Source: Psychrobacter sp. NZS113
GTDB lineage: Bacteria; Pseudomonadota; Gammaproteobacteria; Pseudomonadales; Moraxellaceae
Direction of reading: 5' to 3'
Length of the DNA stretch: 64,000 nt
Assembly: GCF_015864825.1 (NCBI RefSeq)
Contig: NZ_JADYWL010000004.1
Coordinates: 62,001 to 126,000 of the forward strand
Shown here one piece after another: positions 48,972 through 58,059 of this stretch. How positions within the stretch are numbered: the first letter of the stretch is position 1; each line of letters begins with the position of its first letter. The position numbers and the translations under genes were made by a program. The notes beneath the pieces were generated by a model. It ran no database searches, had not been told where the DNA came from, and saw nothing but the letters and a program-made list of their open reading frames with translations.

Positions 48972-49118
48972 GCAGCTTAATAGAGGGTGGTGCGTTATAA
49001 TCCTTTTCTTTAGTTTGGCTTTATCCAAACGCAAAATCCCCATATCAGAACCCGCCTTTTTATTACGATTGATAGATGCCTAATCGCCTTATCAATCTTT
49101 AACTGTATTTGACATATT

Positions 49119-49865
49119 ATGAGTGAATCACTATTACGCACAGCCGCCATCCCTGTCACTGATCCTGAAGCAGGTCTACGTCTGACAGAGATTTTTTATT
49201 CCTTGCAAGGGGAAGCCATCACCTCAGGTCTGCCAACGATATTTGTGCGCCTAACGGGCTGTCCACTGCGCTGCGTGTATTGCGATACCGAATATGCATT
49301 TACAGGTGGTGAGCGTCAGTCATTAGAAACTATCATCGAGACCATCAAAGGCTATCCATGCAAGCGCATCTGTTTGACTGGCGGAGAGCCACTAGCGCAG
49401 CCGAATGCCATTGAACTACTGAAACGTTTGCTGAACGATGATTATGAAATCTCGCTTGAGACAGCAGGCGCGCTCACGGTAGAAAATGTACCGCCAGCTG
49501 TCAGCAAAGTGATGGATCTTAAAACGCCAAGCTCAGGCGAAGTCGATAAAAACCTGTGGTCTAACCTCGACTATCTCACTCAGCATGACCAAATAAAATT
49601 CGTCATTATGAATCGTACCGATTACGACTGGGCAAAAGCTATGTTGACCAAGCATAAGCTACACGAGTTAGTTGGTACCGTATGGTTTTCTCCGATGTTC
49701 AACGTCGCAGATGACATCAGTGAAGATGCTAGTAAAAACTTGCCTAGCCCTGAAGTACCGGTACTAGCTCGTGAGCTTGCAGAGTGGATGTTGGTGGATG
49801 CGCTACCTGTACGCTTCCAATTACAGTTGCATAAAATTATTTGGGCAGATGCCAAAGGCAAATAG
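49119..49865 (+). CDS. queE: 7-carboxy-7-deazaguanine synthase
   Basis: 248 residues. The radical-SAM motif is CPLRCVYC (Cys48, 52, 55), preceded by the QueE words TEIFYSLQGEAITSGLPTIFVRLTGC and followed by DTEYAF and ICLTGGEPLAQPN. It forms the deazapurine ring for queuosine in tRNA. Length and spacing match the gammaproteobacterial type. The DMT-type transporter gene starts 61 bases downstream, and I cannot say if it is cotranscribed. Confidence 0.95.
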   Translation: MSESLLRTAAIPVTDPEAGLRLTEIFYSLQGEAITSGLPTIFVRLTGCPLRCVYCDTEYAFTGGERQSLETIIETIKGYPCKRICLTGGEPLAQPNAIELLKRLLNDDYEISLETAGALTVENVPPAVSKVMDLKTPSSGEVDKNLWSNLDYLTQHDQIKFVIMNRTDYDWAKAMLTKHKLHELVGTVWFSPMFNVADDISEDASKNLPSPEVPVLARELAEWMLVDALPVRFQLQLHKIIWADAKGK

Positions 49866-49926
49866 CAATATAAAAGTGTAAATAGACACTTTAAATAACT
49901 AGCGAAGCAAGTGTAAGGATAGAGTT

Positions 49927-51072
49927 ATGGTCAAACTCATTTTATTGGGGTTATTATCGGGCGCATTTTTTAGCTCGACGTTTATCCTAAATGAGCTAAT
50001 GAGTGCGGCTGGTGGACATTGGTTTTGGTCAGCCAGCCTTCGCTATTTATTTATGTGGTTGATTCTCACCGCCATTATCGTTATGCAACATGGCTTTGGA
50101 CGTATTAGAGAGCTGCTCACTATCTTTCGTCAACATTGGGGTTTTTGGTGCATTACCGGTAGTATTGGCTTTGGTGTTTTCTATACAGGCATATGCTACG
50201 CGGCAGATCATGCTGCGGGCTGGGTCGTTGCGGCAACCTTTATGTTTACCGTTGTCGCAAGTCTGCTCGTCTTACTAGTATTTGGCCAGCGGTTTGATAA
50301 GAAATTCATCGCTTATGCACTATTGGTGTTTTTCGGTGTAGTGCTGGTTAACATTAGTGAAGGTATACATGCCGCCTCTGTATTGGGTGCTGATGCCGTA
50401 CCTATGAAAGACATGCTGCTTTACGGTGCTTTGCCTGCTTTAGTAGCAGCCTTTAGCTACCCCATTGGTAACCAGTTAGTTTGGCAGGTCTCTTATAATA
50501 CCAAGCAGAAAAATACTGAATCACAAGCTCCGATGCAAGCGATCCATCAAGCAACTGACCAGACGGCGGAAACTGAGCTGCCGCCTTTATCTGCTATTGA
50601 TACTCACTACCCAACAGACTCAATCAGTATTGCTCATACGACAGATGCTGTCTTAGCCGAACCAACCCCTTCTCTACTGCAAGGCTTAATTGCAAAAATT
50701 CCCGCTATCCAAACCACTTTACTGCAAAATGCTTTTAATAAGGTATGGCTCATGACCTTGGGTACTGTGCCATTTTGGTTGGTATTGGGTCTTATCGTTC
50801 ATCCTGAATTGCCCGAGACGAAGCAAGTATTTAATACGTTACTGGTTGCTTTATTGGCAGGTGTGGCAGCCACTAGTATTTTCTTATATGCCCGTGAAAA
50901 AGCAGAAACATCAAGCGAAGTGGCTGGTGTTGATGCCACGCAAGCCAGTGAGGTGATATTTGCCTTGATTGGTGGCATGTTATTGCTCAATAGCAGTCTG
51001 CCATCGATGATGGGATTAATAGGTATTGCTCTCATTATTGTTGGGTTGATTCTATTTGCAAAAGATGGCTAA
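49927..51072 (+). CDS. DMT-superfamily transporter (putative multidrug efflux type)
   Basis: 381 residues with about ten membrane segments. It starts MVKLILLGLLSGAFFSSTFILNEL, matching the putative multidrug resistance efflux transporter family related to EmrE/EamA. A hydrophilic loop of ~80 residues (about 195-260, Gln/Thr/Ala-rich) splits the two halves. The last half has GVDATQASEVIFALIGGMLLL. Substrate is unknown. A TAAGGAT ribosome binding site lies upstream. Confidence 0.85.
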   Translation: MVKLILLGLLSGAFFSSTFILNELMSAAGGHWFWSASLRYLFMWLILTAIIVMQHGFGRIRELLTIFRQHWGFWCITGSIGFGVFYTGICYAADHAAGWVVAATFMFTVVASLLVLLVFGQRFDKKFIAYALLVFFGVVLVNISEGIHAASVLGADAVPMKDMLLYGALPALVAAFSYPIGNQLVWQVSYNTKQKNTESQAPMQAIHQATDQTAETELPPLSAIDTHYPTDSISIAHTTDAVLAEPTPSLLQGLIAKIPAIQTTLLQNAFNKVWLMTLGTVPFWLVLGLIVHPELPETKQVFNTLLVALLAGVAATSIFLYAREKAETSSEVAGVDATQASEVIFALIGGMLLLNSSLPSMMGLIGIALIIVGLILFAKDG

Positions 51073-51174
51073 ACGGTCTGGGTCTAATACTCAGCTTTCC
51101 GTCTGAGTCACGCACATAGTGACAGCTCAAAAAACACTTAATCACTTTGATAAACACGATTTGGTAATATAACC

Positions 51175-51810
51175 ATGGTTAATGCTTTAATTTTCCCTGA
51201 TATTTTATTATATTTATTGGACATGATTGGTATCATTGCGTGCGCGATTGCAGGAACTTTGCTGGCGCAGCATAAAGGTTTTGACATTGCGGGATGTATC
51301 TTGGTAGCCATGGTCAATGCCATCGGCGGTGGTACATTACGAGACATGGCGCTAGACCGTCATCCACTATTTTGGATGACTGACCTCAACTATGTGATTG
51401 TCATTACTGTGACATCACTCATCTTACAAATATTTTTCCATCTATATCATAAGATCGACAATGCATTAAAACTCTTTGATGCCGTTGGTCTGGCAGCGTT
51501 TAGTGTCATTGGCTTTAAAATCGCGTTGACGCAAGACATGTCGCCTATTATTGCCATCATGATGGGGGTATGGACGGCTATTCTCGGTGGCCTACTACGC
51601 GATATTATCTGTAATGAGATTCCCTTAGTGCTGCAACGTGAGATTTATATTACTGCCAGTATCGCTGGGTCTGTTACTTATTTATGCTTACAGTATTTAG
51701 GAGTGGGTACCAGTATCAACGAATTTATTATGCTCTTCGTCATCTTTGCGGTACGCATGTTAGCGCTTAAATACGACTGGCACCTGCCTTCTATTCGCCT
51801 AGTTGCTTAG
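51175..51810 (+). CDS. TRIC-family (UPF0126) membrane protein, copy 1
   Basis: 211 residues with six or seven membrane segments and two halves of UPF0126 type. Each half has its signature: GGGTLRDMALDRHPLFWMTD and GGLLRDIICNEIPLVLQRE. Bacterial members relate to trimeric intracellular cation channels, so a monovalent-cation path is likely. It is followed by a paralogue with similar sequence throughout. No clear ribosome binding site precedes the ATG. Confidence 0.88.
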   Translation: MVNALIFPDILLYLLDMIGIIACAIAGTLLAQHKGFDIAGCILVAMVNAIGGGTLRDMALDRHPLFWMTDLNYVIVITVTSLILQIFFHLYHKIDNALKLFDAVGLAAFSVIGFKIALTQDMSPIIAIMMGVWTAILGGLLRDIICNEIPLVLQREIYITASIAGSVTYLCLQYLGVGTSINEFIMLFVIFAVRMLALKYDWHLPSIRLVA

Positions 51811-51913
51811 TCGCCTAGCTGCTTAGTCGCTTGGCCACTTAAAGTAAAAACGGCTGTAGATTTAACAATTATCATATCGATTTATCATTATCAAAAACTA
51901 GTGAGACTTGCTT

Positions 51914-52579
51914 ATGCTATCTATCGCATTGGACCCTGCCGTCCTAATCACTACTTTTGATCCGCGCTCTTTGATATATTTATTTGATATGATCGGCATC
52001 ATCGCTTGCAGCGTTTCAGGCACGATACTGGCCAAACATAAGAATTTCGATGTCTTTGGTTGTTTGCTAGTGTCTATTGTCACAGCTATCGGCGGTGGTA
52101 CTGTGCGTGATGTGATTTTGGATCGTCATCCGCTTTTTTGGATGGTGGATATGAGCTACTTGACCGTTATTACGATATCGTCACTCGTGATGCAGATATT
52201 CTTCCATCCCAACTCTAAACGCGTTGATAAGTTTCTCAAACTCTCAGATACTATCGGGCTGGCAGCGTTTACCTTAATCGGTATCAAGGTTGCCGATAGC
52301 ATGGGCACGAATGTACCCGTGGCATTATTACTTGGAGTTATTACCATTATCGTCGGCGGTATCATCCGCGATATGATCTGCAATGAGATTCCACTGGTAT
52401 TACAGCAAGAGATTTATATCACCGCAGCCTTGACTGGTGGTATTCTCTACTTTGCGCTAAGCAATTTGGGTGTGACAGATTGGATTACTGATATCGCCAC
52501 CATGAGTACGATTTTCACCTTACGCATGATGGCAATACGCTACGATTGGCAATTTCCAGCCCTGGAATGGAAGTACTGA
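51914..52579 (+). CDS. TRIC-family (UPF0126) membrane protein, copy 2
   Basis: 221 residues from ATG 51914; an in-frame TTG lies two codons before. The two UPF0126 signatures are GGGTVRDVILDRHPLFWMVD and GGIIRDMICNEIPLVLQQE, closely matching copy 1. Sequences between the signatures have drifted, so the duplication is old. About 100 bases separate the genes. TRIC proteins form homotrimers, and the two could mix or serve different conditions. Confidence 0.88.
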   Translation: MLSIALDPAVLITTFDPRSLIYLFDMIGIIACSVSGTILAKHKNFDVFGCLLVSIVTAIGGGTVRDVILDRHPLFWMVDMSYLTVITISSLVMQIFFHPNSKRVDKFLKLSDTIGLAAFTLIGIKVADSMGTNVPVALLLGVITIIVGGIIRDMICNEIPLVLQQEIYITAALTGGILYFALSNLGVTDWITDIATMSTIFTLRMMAIRYDWQFPALEWKY

Positions 52580-52660
52580 TATCCAATCAAAAAGCAACAA
52601 GTAACAAGCAACAAATGCTATAAGTGCACTCAAACTCAAACGCACTGATACCTTATAACC

Positions 52661-54502
52661 TTAGCCCTGCTCTACCACAGCCAAGTCTTTGACCATCAGC
52701 TGTAGGCTTTGCTTACCATTCCACTCGTTGATGTCTAGCTGAAATAACAAATGTACCTGCTCGGCACGGTAATCCCATACATCGCTATCAAAATTAAAGT
52801 AAATCGCTTCAATTGGATACTGTACATCGGGATAGCGTAATGACAGTTTCAGATGTTTATCCTTTAAAACTTTAAAACTTAGCACTTCGAATATCCCATC
52901 AAATATCGGCGGTGCAAAACCATGACCCCAAATACTGGCATCCGCCAAGTGTTCAGCGAACCATAAGCTAAAGTCACTGGCCTGCAAGGGTCCATCAGTG
53001 AATTTCTGCTCAGCAAACACCTCATCATCCATCTGCGCCATGACTTCATTAAAGGCCGTCACAAAACCATCAAAGTTGCCGCGCTTAATCGTTAAACCTG
53101 CTGCCATCGCATGTCCACCAAAGTGAGTAATCAACTCAGGATAACGCTCGGCCACTTGTTCAATCGCATCACGAATATGCACGCCAGCGATAGAACGTGC
53201 CGAGCCTTTGATGGCGCTGTCTTCATCGGTGCGCTCAGTATCTGCTGGTGCAAAAACGATGCTAGGTAAATAGTGGCTCTCTTTTAGGCGACCAGCGACA
53301 ATACCAATGACTCCCTGATGCCAGTCATCTTGATACAAAATGATGCTTCTTTCAGCAATACTAGGCTTAGCACTATTAGACTCAGCACCGTTAACAGCCT
53401 TCTTCTCAGGCTTCATTTGGATGATGATATCACTGGCTTCATCTATATCGTTATCCGTCTCCACTGCCAACGCTGCTACAATGCTGTCTGCTTGCGTCCG
53501 CATCTCACCCTCTACCTGACGACGGGTACGGTTCAATTGCTCAAGCTCTTGCGCCAATCGCTGTGCGGTGCTCCAATCTTCCGTCAATAAGCACTCAATA
53601 CCGATGCGCATATTGTCCATGCGACCCGCAGCATTGATACGTGGTCCCAAGACAAACCCAAAGTCTTGTGCATGCAATTGCTTGGGATCACGACCAGCCT
53701 GCTCAAGTAAGGCTAAGATACCTAGACAGCAGCGCCCCTGACGGATAGCATTCAACCCATGATGTACTAAGATACGATTGTTTTTATCTAGTACCCCAAC
53801 ATCAGCAATCGTCCCAAGCGCTACCAAATCTAAATATTGACTGACTTGTACGGTAGACTTACCAGCCTCTCGGCGCAGCTTGGCCAAGCGTCCAAGCACA
53901 TAGAATGCCACGCCCACACCTACTAGTGCCTTACTGGTGAAGTCACAACCGAGCTGATTGGGATTGACCACAGCTTCAGCGGGTGGTGTCTGTTTGGTCG
54001 TAAGATGATGGTCAGTGATAATGACAGTGATGCCATCGGCCTGCGCACGAGCCACACCCTCATGGCTTGATATACCATTATCCACCGTCACTATCATGTC
54101 AGGGCGATAAGTCTCAATACCCAACTCGACAATCTCTGGTGTCAGACCATAACCGTACTTAAACCTATCAGGCACTAAAAAATCAACGACTGCGCCCATC
54201 TTTGTGAGCGCACGCATCATCAGTACGGTACTGGTTGCACCATCACAGTCGAAGTCACCCACAATCAGGATACGTTGACCATCATCAATGGCAATATCTA
54301 ACAAGCGTACTGCTTCAGTAACGCCATGTAGCATCTCTGCAGGCAGTAGACCTGCTAGTCCTGTCTCAAGCTCATCGGGATCAGTGATACCTCGACCAGC
54401 ATATAGGCGGGCAAGCGTTAATGATTGAGCAGCAAGTGGCTGCAGCGCGGTGGGCAACTCGTCGACGCGAGTGCTGGTATAACGGGGGGTTAAATTTAGC
54501 AT
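52661..54502 (-). CDS. recJ: Single-stranded-DNA-specific exonuclease RecJ
   Basis: 613 residues. The DHH-family motifs are complete: GDFDCDG (82-88), VDNGIS (140-145), TDHH (163-166), and later GPRINAAGRMD and FGGHAMAAGLT. RecJ degrades 5' single-strand ends in RecF-pathway recombination, mismatch repair and base excision repair, using Mn/Mg. It is slightly longer than the E. coli protein because of a polar insert near residue 355-375. The gene converges on the second TRIC gene. Confidence 0.96.
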   Translation of the reverse strand: MLNLTPRYTSTRVDELPTALQPLAAQSLTLARLYAGRGITDPDELETGLAGLLPAEMLHGVTEAVRLLDIAIDDGQRILIVGDFDCDGATSTVLMMRALTKMGAVVDFLVPDRFKYGYGLTPEIVELGIETYRPDMIVTVDNGISSHEGVARAQADGITVIITDHHLTTKQTPPAEAVVNPNQLGCDFTSKALVGVGVAFYVLGRLAKLRREAGKSTVQVSQYLDLVALGTIADVGVLDKNNRILVHHGLNAIRQGRCCLGILALLEQAGRDPKQLHAQDFGFVLGPRINAAGRMDNMRIGIECLLTEDWSTAQRLAQELEQLNRTRRQVEGEMRTQADSIVAALAVETDNDIDEASDIIIQMKPEKKAVNGAESNSAKPSIAERSIILYQDDWHQGVIGIVAGRLKESHYLPSIVFAPADTERTDEDSAIKGSARSIAGVHIRDAIEQVAERYPELITHFGGHAMAAGLTIKRGNFDGFVTAFNEVMAQMDDEVFAEQKFTDGPLQASDFSLWFAEHLADASIWGHGFAPPIFDGIFEVLSFKVLKDKHLKLSLRYPDVQYPIEAIYFNFDSDVWDYRAEQVHLLFQLDINEWNGKQSLQLMVKDLAVVEQG

Positions 54503-54578
54503 GGGTGTATTCTACTGGCTTTAGTAAAAGGTCACAATGGTCATTTCTAGCGGGACGGTTTATCATTTTTATGTATGA

Positions 54579-54617
54579 CGTTGATTCAGTTTAAAAGAGA
54601 GACAAGGCAACCGAGTG
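54579..54617 (+). repeat. Dispersed 39-bp repeat, copy 2
   Basis: Similar to 43659-43697 in the same orientation (shared GTTGATTC, GTTTAAA, CAAGGCAA words). It sits just left of copy A of the long direct repeat. Confidence 0.55.
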
Positions 54618-54627
54618 CATCTGTATA

Positions 54628-54835
54628 TATGATACTTCAAGCGAGGTTACAGGTCATTCTTAGGCCATCTCAATACGCTATAAGACAGCCAGTTTACAAA
54701 AACGGTGCACAGTGCACTGTATTTTTCTGCATTTGCTACAAGCAATGATTGTCTGCCTTTTATAAATCTATAAAATAGACAGCAACTGAGATATTTGTTA
54801 TTCGTTAAAACTACAATTCGATATTTTAGAATGTG
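54628..54835 (+). repeat. Long direct repeat flanking the PEBP gene, copy A
   Basis: About 208 bases that recur at 55846-56113 in the same orientation. Shared words include GATACTTCAAGCGAGGT, GACAGCCAGTTTACAAAAAC and GCAACTGAGATATTTGTTAT. No open frame of note runs through it. It ends about 230 bases before the PEBP gene. Confidence 0.85.
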
Positions 54836-55066
54836 GGAGTTGAGGATTTTTGCGTTATTTAACTGAATAAAACAAAGCGCATGCTTACGTTAATATTTAT
54901 ATCTATAACCAAGCGCTTATATACGACTTCTTATCCACGTGGACAGCTCACGCATTATCACTTAATAAACACAAAAAAGTTCAAAACTACATAATTGCCC
55001 TACATGTAAGAGCTACACTCTTCATGGCTAATTCTTTTTATGTACTCTCAATCTTTGGATTTTTGA

Positions 55067-55666
55067 ATGATGAAAAATACCTATGCATTTTTACTTAGTG
55101 CACTGTGCTGCGTAACCTTAAGTGCCTGCAATGACCAAAGCAGCCAATCGCTTGAACAATCGAACCTCAATGATTTTACGCTAACGAGCTCGAAAGTAAT
55201 TGATGGCGGTGACTTGCCTATTACTTATACGTGCGATGGGCAAAGCATTAGCCCTCCACTTAACTGGAGCGGTGCGCCTAACGCAACCAAATATTATGCG
55301 TTAATTATGGATCATAAAGCACCTGAAGGAATGCATTGGTATTGGACCATGTACAATATTGCCGCTGATAAAACACAAATTAAAGCGGACGAAACTCTCG
55401 GTGAAGTAGGCTCTAATAGCGTAAACGATTTGAACCAATACGCGCCTCCTTGCTCTAAAGGCCCAGGTGAAAAAAGCTATACTTATACTGTGTACGCGTT
55501 ATCTGCACCGGTTACCTTTAATAGCAATACAAAAGTAGATCGCTCAGCATTACTCGCCGCTGTAAAAGATATTACACTCGATACTGCAAGTATGACGGTA
55601 AAATACTCGCGAAGCGCTAATAGCGCCGAGCACAAGCCGGATTCAAAACCAACACCAGAGGGGTAA
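55067..55666 (+). CDS. YbhB/YbcL (PEBP) family lipoprotein
   Basis: 199 residues. The signal ends in LSAC (Cys about 21), so it is probably a lipoprotein. It has the phosphatidylethanolamine-binding-like fold: SPPLNWSGAPNATKYYALIMDHKAPEG, HWYWTMYNI and GPGEKSYTYTVYALS. The usual D-x-D-x-P is altered (MDHKAP). Most bacterial members are cytoplasmic or periplasmic proteins without an anchor, and function is poorly known. It is flanked by two long direct repeats. Confidence 0.87.
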   Translation: MMKNTYAFLLSALCCVTLSACNDQSSQSLEQSNLNDFTLTSSKVIDGGDLPITYTCDGQSISPPLNWSGAPNATKYYALIMDHKAPEGMHWYWTMYNIAADKTQIKADETLGEVGSNSVNDLNQYAPPCSKGPGEKSYTYTVYALSAPVTFNSNTKVDRSALLAAVKDITLDTASMTVKYSRSANSAEHKPDSKPTPEG

Positions 55667-56155
55667 TCCAAGCCTGATAAATCATATTTAATCGCTAATG
55701 TAAGATTACCTCATTGCGATAGCATGTGATTGTACAATCAATAGGTAATGCAGGGTTTAAGCAAAGCGTATCTGTTACGTGCGATGAACAATATCTTTAT
55801 ATTGCTTCATCTACTGATCGTGAAGCGATGAGTGTAGATTGATATGTGATACTTCAAGCGAGGTCAACGCTGTCACTCTTTTATAGAGGATTGACCATAT
55901 TAATCATATTTTAATGTCTATATAAAACAAGCCATTCTTAGACCATATCAATGCGCTACAAGACAGCCAGTTTACAAAAACGGTGCACAGTAACTGTATT
56001 TATCTGCATTTTGCTACAAAGCAATGATTGTATGCCTCTTATAAATCCATAAAATAGATAGCAACTGAGATATTTGTTATTCATTAAAACTATAATTCGA
56101 TATTTTAGAGTGTATTATTTTAATTACTTACTTCAATTATTTATAAGGAACCTTT
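55667..56155. other. Intergenic region holding repeat copy B
   Basis: 489 bases between the PEBP gene and the next gene. Copy B of the long repeat fills most of it (55846-56113). The remaining ~180 bases after the PEBP stop show no gene. Confidence 0.6.
55846..56113 (+). repeat. Long direct repeat flanking the PEBP gene, copy B
   Basis: Matches copy A (54628-54835) but carries about 67 extra bases near its left part (after GCGAGGT). Its right end reaches within ~45 bases of the ATG at 56156 and includes TATAAT at 56091-56096, where copy A has TACAAT. It may therefore supply the promoter of the next gene. Confidence 0.85.
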
Positions 56156-56671
56156 ATGAAAACCACACCAAACGCCGAAAAACTACCAAATACGATAGAT
56201 CCTAGCTTAGACCTGGAACAAACAAAAAAAGAATGTCAAAAGTTGGTCAAAAAACGCGCGAAGTACTCTGCTGGTGTTGCCATCGTTCCTGTGCCTTTCT
56301 TTGATGTTGCTGTGGATGCGGGCATGCTTACCCAGCTATTGCCTGATATCAGTGAGCGTTTCGGTTTAATTGAAGATCGTCAGTCAGCTGTTGATTTAGA
56401 GTCACGAGCCGTTCATTGGGGCGCTTTAAAAGACCGTACCGTTGACTTCGCAGGTCTAATGGCGACACGTGGTATCGTAAAAAAGACAGTACAAGGCTTC
56501 GGTGGTCGTATCGCTGCCAAGCAAGTGACGAAATTTATCCCATTGGGTGGTCAAATGGTTGCAGCAACCATGGGCTATATGATTTTCAAAAAAATTGCTA
56601 ATGACCATATCAATGAATGCTACAAGCTAGCAAAAGAAATTCAAACCAAACAGCATGGTAAAAATGTATAA
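56156..56671 (+). CDS. Hypothetical protein, possibly DUF697-related
   Basis: 171 residues. A basic helical N-terminus leads into AGVAIVPVPFFDVAVDAGMLTQLLPDISERFGL, which resembles the DUF697/YcjF type of membrane-associated helix pair; the relation is tentative. A second weak hydrophobic stretch lies near FIPLGGQMVAATMGYMIF. No signal peptide. A clear AAGGAAC ribosome binding site precedes the ATG. Repeat copy B lies right upstream. Confidence 0.6.
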   Translation: MKTTPNAEKLPNTIDPSLDLEQTKKECQKLVKKRAKYSAGVAIVPVPFFDVAVDAGMLTQLLPDISERFGLIEDRQSAVDLESRAVHWGALKDRTVDFAGLMATRGIVKKTVQGFGGRIAAKQVTKFIPLGGQMVAATMGYMIFKKIANDHINECYKLAKEIQTKQHGKNV

Positions 56672-56695
56672 AGGCACTCATTAAATAACATCAAG

Positions 56696-56732
56696 AACCA
56701 GCTTAGACTATTTGTCTTTGCTGGTTTTTTTA
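56696..56732 (+). terminator. Terminator of the 56156 gene
   Basis: A 7-bp stem AACCAGC/GCTGGTT with a 17-base loop that can pair further inside, followed by a T-run. Confidence 0.7.
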
Positions 56733-56971
56733 TGTTGTTAACTGGCGGGATATGTCGGTTGTGAATAGCATAATTACTATCATCCTTATGCATGGCTGGA
56801 TTAACATAAAAAGTGGCTTGATTTTTCTTAAGTAACCATTGATAGTGTTATTAACGTATTTTGCTGATAATATACAACTTGCTCAGGACGAAAATAAGTT
56901 TCGACTGACCAATATTAATTGCTATCAAATACATGCTTCAAAAGCGCATAAAAACTTTAAAGGATAACTCT

Positions 56972-57376
56972 GTGAAAAAACTCCTAGCTTCGACCGCTAT
57001 GCTTGCCACTCTTGCTCTAGCTGGCTGTACATCAACAGGCACTGGTACGACTACAGGTACTGGCACTACTGCTAGCACAGCCATGACAACTGCAAGTAGT
57101 ATTGGTATGAATATATTTACATCAGCCATCGATACGCAATGCCGCAGCGAAATCGAAAAACAAAATGCATGGCGCGTTGCTAGTGTTGCGATGACTGATG
57201 CGCAACAAGAAACTGTTAAAACCAACGTTTGTGGCTGCGTCAGTGAGCAAGCACCTCAACAAGTAACTATGGTTGAATTGGGCAATGCTGCAATAGACTC
57301 AAGCTATCGCACTGAATTGGTCGCTACCGTGGTCGCCAAATCACTACAAAGCTGCTACACCAGTCTCGTTAAATAG
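56972..57376 (+). CDS. Small lipoprotein with Thr/Gly repeat
   Basis: 134 residues from GTG 56972, which has AGGA 8 bases upstream; a longer frame from 56933 lacks such a site. The signal ends in LAGC. A low-complexity stretch STGTGTTTGTGTTAST follows. The rest is helical with Cys residues in CRSE, CGC and SCYTS. No family is recognised. It converges on the 57502 gene with a shared strong terminator. Confidence 0.72.
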   Translation: MKKLLASTAMLATLALAGCTSTGTGTTTGTGTTASTAMTTASSIGMNIFTSAIDTQCRSEIEKQNAWRVASVAMTDAQQETVKTNVCGCVSEQAPQQVTMVELGNAAIDSSYRTELVATVVAKSLQSCYTSLVK

Positions 57377-57404
57377 ATCACTTACTAACGATATGTAGAC
57401 GCAT

Positions 57405-57446
57405 AAAAAAGGGCTAGGTTATCGATGATAACCTAGCCCTTTTTAT
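57405..57446. terminator. Bidirectional terminator between convergent small genes
   Basis: A stem of 18-19 bp around GGGCTAGGTTATC/GATAACCTAGCCC, flanked by A and T tracts. Confidence 0.9.
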
Positions 57447-57501
57447 CAAACTTATAAATCATTATAATAATTGAATTATCAACATCAGTTAAAGACGATA
57501 T

Positions 57502-57885
57502 CTAGTATTTATCAGCCTCTGTAATAATCGCATCACTGCCTCCTAGTGCAGGCGTAACAGGTAAGACTTTGCTGCGACGGAAATACTTAGAGTGACTGTC
57601 TATAATATCATTTACGTTACCTACCACATCGTCGATGACATCATCATAAATTCCATGATGTAGCTCAGTCGCAAAAGAAGTAAAAGGATGCTTTCGAGCC
57701 GCTGCTCTGACGTCAGTGATTCCCGCCTTAGTATAGAAAATATTGACACTACCATCGCTGTTTAGCACGCAGGTCAACTCCCCTTCTTCAACCGTCATCT
57801 CTATCAGCTCAGGCTTAAATATATAGTCATCCACATCCAGTAACTGTTTTTCTATGCCCTTTTTAAATAATGCTTTAACGTCCAT
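57502..57885 (-). CDS. Hypothetical cytoplasmic protein
   Basis: 127 residues from ATG 57885 (MDVKALFKKGIEK). A frame to 57933 is open but less likely; AAGGA lies ~13 bases before the chosen ATG. It is acidic, with TVEEGELTCVLNSDGSVNIFYTKAG and a pair of IDDVVGNVNDI-type helices. No signal peptide, no recognised family. Confidence 0.6.
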   Translation of the reverse strand: MDVKALFKKGIEKQLLDVDDYIFKPELIEMTVEEGELTCVLNSDGSVNIFYTKAGITDVRAAARKHPFTSFATELHHGIYDDVIDDVVGNVNDIIDSHSKYFRRSKVLPVTPALGGSDAIITEADKY

Positions 57886-58059
57886 TATAATTATGTCCTT
57901 TTTATCTAATATTTTTTGATCTTGATGAGTCAAAAACAGCTATATACTGTGTTTGCTTATCCTATTAGATGGAAGGATGTTTGTTAAGGGGCAATGTGTA
58001 AACATGCGTTTATGGTTAGTAAAAATAATTCTTAAATTTAGCATTTAACACAATTCAAA

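Larger units (their letters stand above)
54503..55066. other. Intergenic region holding repeat copies
   Basis: 564 bases between recJ and the PEBP gene. It holds the 39-bp dispersed repeat (54579-54617) and copy A of the long direct repeat (54628-54835). The rest is AT-rich and likely carries the PEBP gene promoter. Confidence 0.6.
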
